NCBI GenBank assembly: GCA_029204225.1 | Contig: CM055106.1 | Span: 2,414,738-2,478,737, forward strand | Length of the DNA: 64,000 bases | Reading direction: 5' to 3' | Source of the DNA: Diphasiastrum complanatum | Lineage: Eukaryota; Streptophyta; Lycopodiopsida; Lycopodiales; Lycopodiaceae | In this document: positions 58,032 through 64,000 of the stretch, one piece after another | Position numbering within the stretch: position 1 is the stretch's first letter | Layout: every line of letters begins with the position of its first letter | Notes under the pieces: generated by a model | What the model was told of the DNA's origin: nothing | Database searches by the model: none | The model's input: the letters and a program-made list of their open reading frames with translations, nothing else | Translations under genes and position numbers: made by a program

Positions 58032-58519
58032 TGTTGAAATATTGGAAAAATCTATCTAATGTTGTAAGTAGGGGTCCTAAAAATGCCAAAGATGAATTGA
58101 GCTCTTTTGGCTAAGTAAAGACTCATCTTAGAATAGAATATTCAAGGTAGGTAGAAATAGAAACTTGAGCTACCATAGGAATTGCCCATTTGTACTTTGC
58201 ATGCAACATTTAATGCATGAAAATACTAGGTGGCACAATTAGACATATTGAGGTGGCTTGAATAAGTCTAGATAGCTTGAGAGGTGGATTCATAACTCCA
58301 ATTCAACTCAAAGTAGGAGGAGAGTCCGTGGATCTATATATATGTGATGTACTCTCATTGAGAAGATGATGATTTTTGTGTGTAATGCAAATTTGGAGAC
58401 TAAGCTCTTTGTGCCCTCTCTCTCTACTCGAATTTGTACATTCATATTCTCTCTCTAGCCGAGTTGAGGCATTTAATGTACTTAGTTTCATATTTTGTTG
58501 ATAGATCTTGCTTGTAACA
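58032..58519 (+). repeat. 3' LTR of the family D copia copy
   Basis: Starts with TGTTGAAATATTGG directly after the purine-rich AGGAGGAG tract. A TATA-like CTATATATATG lies at 58334-58344. The end at 58519 (TTGTAACA) is chosen only because it gives a TG...CA repeat; no partner LTR is available for comparison. Confidence 0.6.
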
Positions 58520-59146
58520 CAATAATATTTCTTGTATGATCAGCTTTCCTATTGTCAATCAATGCTAGTTTGATCTTTATGGTATTATTGGGCTTAGGAG
58601 ATCAAAAGTACATGTGTAGGGCATCCCACACGCGTGAATTTTACACAACAAAACTTCAAACTTCAAAGACCTTTCTCTTTAGCCATTGGAGAGCTTGTGG
58701 CCCAAAGTTTCAAAGTCTGAAATTTAATGGGCCAAGGTGCCAGCCCACCGACATATTTAGCATTTTGAAGTTCAAATAATATTAAAAGCTTAATTATAAA
58801 TAAATAGATACTCTCTCAATTGCGAGCAGCAGGCGGGTCTCTCGATCGCAAGCAGCAGGCGAGTTTCTTGGAAAAGATCAATCAAAGGCATTTAAAAATT
58901 AATGAAACAATGCATGTTTCTTGAGTGTCTCTGATCTTATTTTCTCATTGTTCCTCACCTACACCTACACTACATGCTCTCTTTATCTCTCTCTGATCTG
59001 CCTACATATCATTGTCCTACTCTCTATCTCACTCTCACTTACTTGTGCTTCCTTGCCTCTTATCTCACCTTCTTTACATGTGCGCTACCTAAGAATCCAT
59101 ATCTATCTACTATTTTCTTGCTTGCAACTAACCCTCTCTTCCTCAC

Positions 59147-59150
<4 letters not shown>

Positions 59151-59214
<64 letters not shown>
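59151..59214. repeat. (TC)n microsatellite
   Basis: About 32 perfect TC units inside a longer CT-rich region. Confidence 0.9.
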
Positions 59215-59216
<2 letters not shown>

Positions 59217-59649
59217 ACTTTGCCATTCCTTCTCTAGTGCTATTATTTCTGCTCCTCTCTCTTTGAATCCCTTTCTCTCTCCATCTTTGTCAACGAACTC
59301 TCTCCCTATTTTGCCTGCAACTCTCCCTCTCTCCATATCTTTCTCTATCTATCTTCTCTCTAGACCCTCTTTATCTCTTCTCTTTAGCGATCCGTTCGAT
59401 CAACTTTCTTGGAAATGTGAAGAAGACGCCCTGGTGAAAAAGCTAGAAACCGACAATTTGTCAAGTTGAACCTATGTCTAAAAAAATTCAGAAGGAGATT
59501 CAAAAAGTCAAGACCTACTAAAGACTTGACTTTAGCTGAAAGAAACTCCTTGAAACTTAAGTTAGATTTGAAGAATTGAGGTGGATATCTCTGTTTAGTT
59601 CTGATTTTTATTCATGTTTTAAGTAATTTTATAAGACATACAAATGATT

Positions 59650-59800
59650 TCATTAGAAAAACTTAGAGCCTAAAGAGGGCCTTTGAAAAAGATGTTTTTT
59701 TTTTTTTTTCTTATTTTCGTTGCCATGTGGACCAATTGAAACCTTGAAATCGGGATTCTACGTAACGTAGAATTTTTCAAATATAAATAAAATAAAAACT
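59650..59800. repeat. Diverged partial relative of the MITE-like element at 4300
   Basis: The blocks GGGCCTTTGAAAAAGAT, ATGTGGACCAATTGAAA and TCTACGTAACGTAGAA occur in the same order and spacing as their counterparts at 4310-4410. The second end was not found. Confidence 0.45.
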
Positions 59801-60649
59801 TTTAAAATATATTGTCGTTTCATCGGGCAATATGTGAAAATGCTATTGGTTGATGAGGCCTGCCCTTATAGCTCATCATTGCCCGAAGAGGCCCAAAAAT
59901 ATTGAAAATGAATATGATAGATGGTTGAGATGAGAAAATCGATGTACCATTAATGTATATGCATTGTCAAATCATGGTTAACAGGGTTAACCAGAATAAT
60001 TCGTGGCGCCAAATAGATCAGTGTTTCGAAATTACGCCAACACATTTTCTCATATTCATGGCTTTTTGTCTACGCAAATTTTCAGATTCATATTTCAGTG
60101 TTTCAGATTTCTGCATGCACATTACGAATGGTGCCATCAAGGAAGATGTGCTCCTCAATCGACTCTGTGCTTCTATTCAATGAGAAAGATGATAATAGAT
60201 TATGGGTGCCAAGATAATATTCAAAAAACTCTTGGATTTTGATGCATCCATCATCAAGAGGAGCATTTCGAAAAAGCAAAAGGTCAAAACTATCACTTCA
60301 ATCTTATTAGAAGGCCAGAATTTTGGATTTCGGAACATCATCAGGAGGAAAAACTATTTCTAAAATTCTAGTCCAACATGTATATATGCATTTAGAGATA
60401 AATGTGCAAGGATTCAACCATCAGGATCACAAAAAAAACAACTATGAGTATTCATATTTTTTATCCTTAGATTTTTGTCATTCATAAATATCTAATAGTA
60501 AACTTGCCAATCAGATCATTTTTCTCTTGCAGATTTATATCCATCGAACAAAACTGAATGGGAGCCCAGTGGATCTTTAGCAGGTGTGTTAGATGTTATT
60601 CACACTGATATTGGACAGCTGCAATATCGAGGTAGAACTGCAAAAGTTC

Positions 60650-60846
60650 TAGTTGATGGAATCACCAATACAAACAAGTTTTCTATGAATGTCTTTTACT
60701 CTCAAAACATAACTAGATGCACTCTCATCACTCTTTTGGCTATTTTGAGAGATTTGATTCCTAAGAGTGAGAAGCCTAGCCTCCAAACTTGGTAGCTCCT
60801 CCTTAATGGCATAAGATTGGACAAGGTTATCAAATTCACTTCTCAA
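60650..60846 (-). pseudogene. Inverted gag segment of element D
   Basis: The minus strand reads the palindrome arm (R-S-E-F-D-N-L-V-Q-S-Y) and then R-L-L-T-L-R-N-Q-I-S, S-S-Y-V-L-R-V-K-D-I-H and K-L-V-C-I-G-D-S-I-N. In a normal copia gag (compare element B: R-V-L-T-R-R-R-Q-I-F before A-C-I-D-E-S-I) these residues precede the first part. The order is therefore unnatural, and the segment lies inverted against the rest of element D. Confidence 0.8.
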
Positions 60847-60919
60847 TGGCTTGAGAAGTGAATTTGATAACCTTGTCCAATCTTATGCCATTAAGGAGGA
60901 GCTACCAAGTTTGGAGGCT
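60778..60919. repeat. Perfect 69-bp fold-back palindrome with 4-base spacer
   Basis: Left arm 60778-60846 and right arm 60851-60919 are exact reverse complements around TGGC (60847-60850). Both arms are gag coding sequence. Confidence 0.97.
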
Positions 60920-62035
60920 CTTCAAAGTGTGCTAATTTCAGAAGAATCAAGACAAGAGTACAAGATCTTGAGGATGGACAAGCTTTCTCTCACTCATAAT
61001 GATGGCAAAGCTCTCTTTGCCAAGGATAAGCACAAAGGGAGGAGCAAGAACCAACATCAACAATCCCCAAGCAAGGACAAAGTCAAATCCAAAGACAAAG
61101 ATGAGGAGGAAGATGATTTCTCTAATGCTTCATCATCCAAGCTCAAGAAGAAGAAGATCAAGTGCTTTTACTGTGGCAAGAAAGGCCATTATGCCACCAA
61201 TTCCTTCAAGAAGAAGAATCAACTCAAGCAAGCCAACATTACCAATGAGAAGGAAGACACTATTGCAATTGATGGAGAGAGATCTCTTATGGTCTCTAGT
61301 TTCTCATCTACTCCTTTCAAGAAGGACAGCTTATGGTATATTGATAGTGGAGTCTCTTCACATATGTGTAGCTCCAAGGACTCTTTCTCTTCTATTGCAC
61401 CTTATGATGGAGTCAAGAAATCAATATACACTGCAAATGATTTTGAATGTCCTATTGAAGGCATAGGGAACATTCCCTTGAAGCTTGCATCCTCTAAAGT
61501 TCTTTCTCTCTCTAAAGCTCTTTATGTACCTAAGCTTACTAAGAATCTTATTAGTGTTGGCCAATTGCTTGATAATGGCCTTGATGTAAAATTCAATGTT
61601 GATACTTGCACTATCAAGAAGAATGATGAGATACTTGCATTAGGATCTAGATTTGGAGGCATCTATAAACTAGATCCAAATGAGTATGTGAATGCTTGCA
61701 ATGTTGCTCTTGTGAACAAGCTCTCTATGGAGGAATTATGGCATTGGAGGTTGGGACGTCCCAACTACAAATCCATGCTCTCTATGATCAAAGAAGCCAA
61801 AGCTATTGGCTTGCCAAAGTCATTCTCCAAGAAGATTAATCCTTGTGAGGCTTGTGCTATTGCTAAATATCACAAAAAGCCATTTACAAGATCTTCTATT
61901 AAAAGCAAGCATCCTTTGGAGTTAATCCACTTGGATGTGCATTTCTCATCAACTACAAGCAAGGGAGGAGCCACTTGTTTTGTTACTTTCATTAATGATT
62001 TCACAAGATTCACTTGGATATCTTCTTGCTTCTAA
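60851..62035 (+). pseudogene. Copia D gag-protease-integrase N-terminal frame (394 codons)
   Basis: Gag C-terminus, then the zinc knuckle C105-x2-C108-x4-H113 with Ser118 where the last Cys ligand belongs. Protease triad D165-S-G follows (then V-S-S-H). The integrase zinc domain has W-H-W-R-L-G-R, Arg303 replacing the second His ligand, with C-E-A-C intact. The core opens with L-I-H-L-D-V (catalytic Asp present). The frame shifts in T-W-I and ends at 62035. Confidence 0.85.
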
Positions 62036-63230
62036 ATCTATGGTGTTTGATCAGTTCCTTATTTTCAAAGCTTATGTAGAGAAGCAATTCTCATCCAAGA
62101 TCAAAGCTCTTAGAAGTGATGGAGGTGGTGAATATATCTCCAATAAATTTCAAGATTTTTGTGAGCTTGAAGGCATCAAAAGAGAGTTCTCTTGTGCCTA
62201 CTCTCCATCACAAAATGGAGTGGCTAAGAGAAAGAATAGATCTCTATGTGAATGTGCAAAATCTATGAGAATTGAGGCATCTTTGCCCAAATATTTTTGG
62301 GGAGAAGCCATTAATTGTGCAAATTATCTTTGCAATAGGCTCCCACATATAGCTCTTGGAGGAAAGTCACCATATGAAATCTTATATTTGAAGAAGCCTA
62401 AGGTTGATCACGTAAGAAGTTTTGGATGCATATGCTTTGCCCATATTCCCTTGGAAACAAGGAAGAAGGAAGATCCTAGTGCATGCAAAGGGATCATGGT
62501 TGGATATTCATCCACCAAGAAGGCCTATAGAGTCTTTATACTCTCCACTTCTCAAGTTATTGAAAGTAGAGATGTTGTCTTTCATGAAGATCAACACTCA
62601 TCTTTTGAAGAGGCCGAGATCAAGAAGTCTATGGATGCATCACCAATTATTGATTTTGAAGACAATCATGATGTGATGGGGTCGAGATTTGAAGAAGACT
62701 CTCCTCGGATTTTCTCACCAAGAAGATCCATGAGAGATAGATCCAAGCCTAAGAGGCTCTCATATGTTGACAAAGCCAAACAAGTGGATCTTGATTCCAC
62801 TAATTATGTTTTTTACGTCTCTCATGAAGAGCCAAAGAATGTACAAGAGGCACTCAATACCAAGGAGTGGTATGATGCCATGAAGCAAGAGTATGATGCA
62901 TTGATCACCAACAATACTTGGGAGCTTGTGGATCCTCCATCCAACAAGCATGTGATTGGTTGCAAGTGGGTATTTCGCATCAAGTTCAATCATGATGGCA
63001 CCATCAACAAGTATAAAGCAAGATTATCCGCCAAAGGATTTGCTCAAATCCATGGACTTGATTATGATGAGACCTTTGCACCCATTGCAAAGATGGTGAC
63101 AATAAGAATTCTTATTTCTCTTGCTTGTTTATTTAAGTGGAAGGTGTTCCACTTAGATGTATCCAATGCTTTTTTAAATGGTTATCTTGAGGAGGAGATC
63201 TATATAACCTCAAGGATTCATCAAGGATGA
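61935..63230 (+). pseudogene. Copia D integrase core to RT N-terminus (frame 2)
   Basis: Continues the integrase with S-K-S-M-V-F-D-Q-F and A-L-R-S-D-G-G-G-E-Y (second catalytic Asp present), then N-G-V-A-K-R-K-N-R, where Lys (codon 62226-62228) replaces the catalytic Glu. Then come the integrase C-terminal part, the linker, and RT start blocks (W-V-F-R-I-K, K-A-R-L-S-A-K-G-F-A-Q, D-E-T-F-A-P-I, F-L-N-G-Y-L-E-E-E-I-Y). A 5-base deletion relative to the copy at 56850 shifts the frame at about 63205. The true frame begins near 62010, not at the first ATG. Confidence 0.85.
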
Positions 63231-63237
63231 GTCCAAA

Positions 63238-63693
63238 GTGTGCTTGCTCTTCAAAAGTCTTTATGGACTCAAGCAAGCACCAAGATCATGGTATTCAAGA
63301 CTTAATTCTTTTCTTATCTCACTAGGATTTCCTCTTAGTGACTATGATCCTTCCATGTATTTAAAGTTTGTTGATAGCAATATTGTCATTCTTCTAATTT
63401 ATGTTGATGACATTATTCTTTGTGGAAGTTGTATCAAGCTAGTTGATGAAACTAAGCTAGCACTTGGATGTGAGTTTAAAATGCAAGATCTAGGAGAGAT
63501 ACATTACATCCTAGGCCTAGAAATTGAGTTTTATGAAAATCATGTCTTTATATGCCAATCTAGATATGCTCACTCTTTGTTGAAAAAATTTCATATGGAA
63601 AATTCTAAGAGCATAGATACTCCAATGGAGCAAATTGTAAAAGATCCTAATAAAGATCCTTTGAGGACATCACACTTTTTAGGAGTCTTGTAG
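63238..63693 (+). pseudogene. Copia D reverse transcriptase C-terminal half
   Basis: C-L-L-F-K-S-L-Y-G-L-K-Q-A-P-R-S-W, active site Y-V-D-D-I-I-L, L-G-E-I-H-Y-I-L-G-L-E-I and S-I-D-T-P-M-E-Q. It is shifted out of frame after D-P-N-K by loss of bases present at 57300-57313 in the sister copy. Confidence 0.9.
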
Positions 63694-64000
63694 GCTCCTT
63701 GATTTGGCTTACCATTACTAGGCCTGATCTAAGTTTTTGTGTGCACAAACTGAGTCAATTTATGCAAGATCCTAAGATCCATCATTGGAAGATGGCCAAG
63801 AGGATTCTAAGATATGTATCTTCATCTTGTGATTATGGTCTTCTTTATAAAAGTGAAGATCTATCCATTGTTGGCTACTCGGATTCGGATTTTGCAAGTG
63901 ACAAAATGGATCGAAAGTCTATTAGTGCATACACTATCTTTCTTGGAGGCAATCTAATACCTTGGCTTTCCAAAAAGCAAGATACTATATCTCTCTCTTC
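63660..64000 (+). pseudogene. Copia D RNase H, incomplete at the window end
   Basis: In the resumed frame: T-R-P-D-L-S-F-C-V-H-K-L-S-Q-F, L-R-Y-V-S-S, G-Y-S-D-S-D-F-A-S-D-K-M-D-R-K-S and L-S-K-K-Q-D-T-I-S-L-S, running into the last base. The rest of RNase H and the 3' LTR lie outside. Confidence 0.9.

Larger units (their letters stand above)
58520..60585. other. Low-complexity and anonymous sequence, no supported gene
   Basis: 58920-59400 is strongly CT-rich around a microsatellite, producing Ser/Leu-rich frames without meaning. 58820-58870 has two copies of a CGARCAGCAGGCG word. 59650-59800 resembles the MITE-like element at 4300-4638. No gene is supported. Confidence 0.45.
60650..64000 (+). 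mobile_element. Copia element D, rearranged at its 5' end and cut by the window end
   Basis: The plus strand carries gag C-terminus, zinc knuckle, protease, integrase, RT and RNase H in normal order, running off the window. At the 5' side, part of gag is inverted and joined through a 69-bp palindrome. Frameshifts at about 62018, 63205 and 63655 and substitutions in metal-binding and catalytic residues make it defective. It is close to the copy at 56736-58013. Confidence 0.9.

Noticed and set aside
58921-59469. 182-codon Ser/Leu-rich frame that could suggest a membrane protein
   Set aside because: Composition follows the CT-rich DNA; there are no motifs and no sign of codon selection.
60586-60795. 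L-D-V-I-H-T-D-I-G frame that resembles the start of a copia integrase core
   Set aside because: Similarity ends after a few residues, and from 60650 the opposite strand clearly encodes gag, so the plus frame is a shadow.

Overview
The window is nuclear DNA of a land plant. Evidence: a spliced TMK-type leucine-rich-repeat receptor kinase, a second plant-type membrane protein gene, Ty1/copia, Ty3/gypsy and LINE sequences, and many long (GA/CT)n tracts. The species cannot be fixed from the sequence. About two credible host genes in 64 kb, with decayed retrotransposons filling the rest, suggests a large repeat-rich genome (fern, lycophyte, gymnosperm or similar); that is inference.

Layout. 1-2915 is a decayed copia element of 'family A' (+ strand). 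A 5'-truncated LINE (2925-5484, ending in poly(A)) lies against its 3' LTR and itself carries a MITE-like insertion (4300-4638). 7432-11875 is the TMK-type receptor kinase: two exons, one 1507-bp intron, 978 aa predicted. 13680-21412 is a copia mosaic: a GAAAC-rich tandem repeat, a deletion-derivative 'family B' element with a gag-integrase fusion ORF (14363-18115, + strand), a family A element on the minus strand (18116-21275), and a clipped family B RNase H end (21276-21412). 23285-24390 holds a 74-unit (TC)n tract and an intact 238-aa LINE ORF1-like protein. 25413-26227 is a broken gene with a SWIM zinc finger. 27207-28940 has exon-like segments on the minus strand. 32410-34326 (minus) is an intact single-exon 638-aa membrane protein gene. 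34.4-42.1 kb is mostly anonymous, with microsatellites, interleaved short repeats and a cluster of ACGTG elements. 42143-42555 is a clipped copia fragment, followed directly by a ~340-bp satellite-like array with a 776-bp higher-order period (42556-44150). 44711-49613 is a family A-like copia element on the minus strand with both LTRs recognisable. 51.2-56.0 kb is a junkyard: minisatellites, a gypsy-type primer binding site, two misplaced copia gag pieces, a minus-strand broken low-complexity protein and two inverted-repeat structures. 56736-58519 and 60650-64000 are two copies of a third copia family (family D). The second begins with a 69-bp perfect fold-back palindrome and runs off the window end.

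No copia or LINE copy here appears autonomous. Every copia copy has visible lesions, several of them in catalytic or metal-binding positions. The two host genes look intact and show no functional link to each other. I found no rRNA or CRISPR and could not support any tRNA. The least explained content is the SWIM gene remnant, the minus-strand exon-like cluster, a repeated segment encoding GP/RP-x-GRRVSFK, and the ~340-bp satellite.
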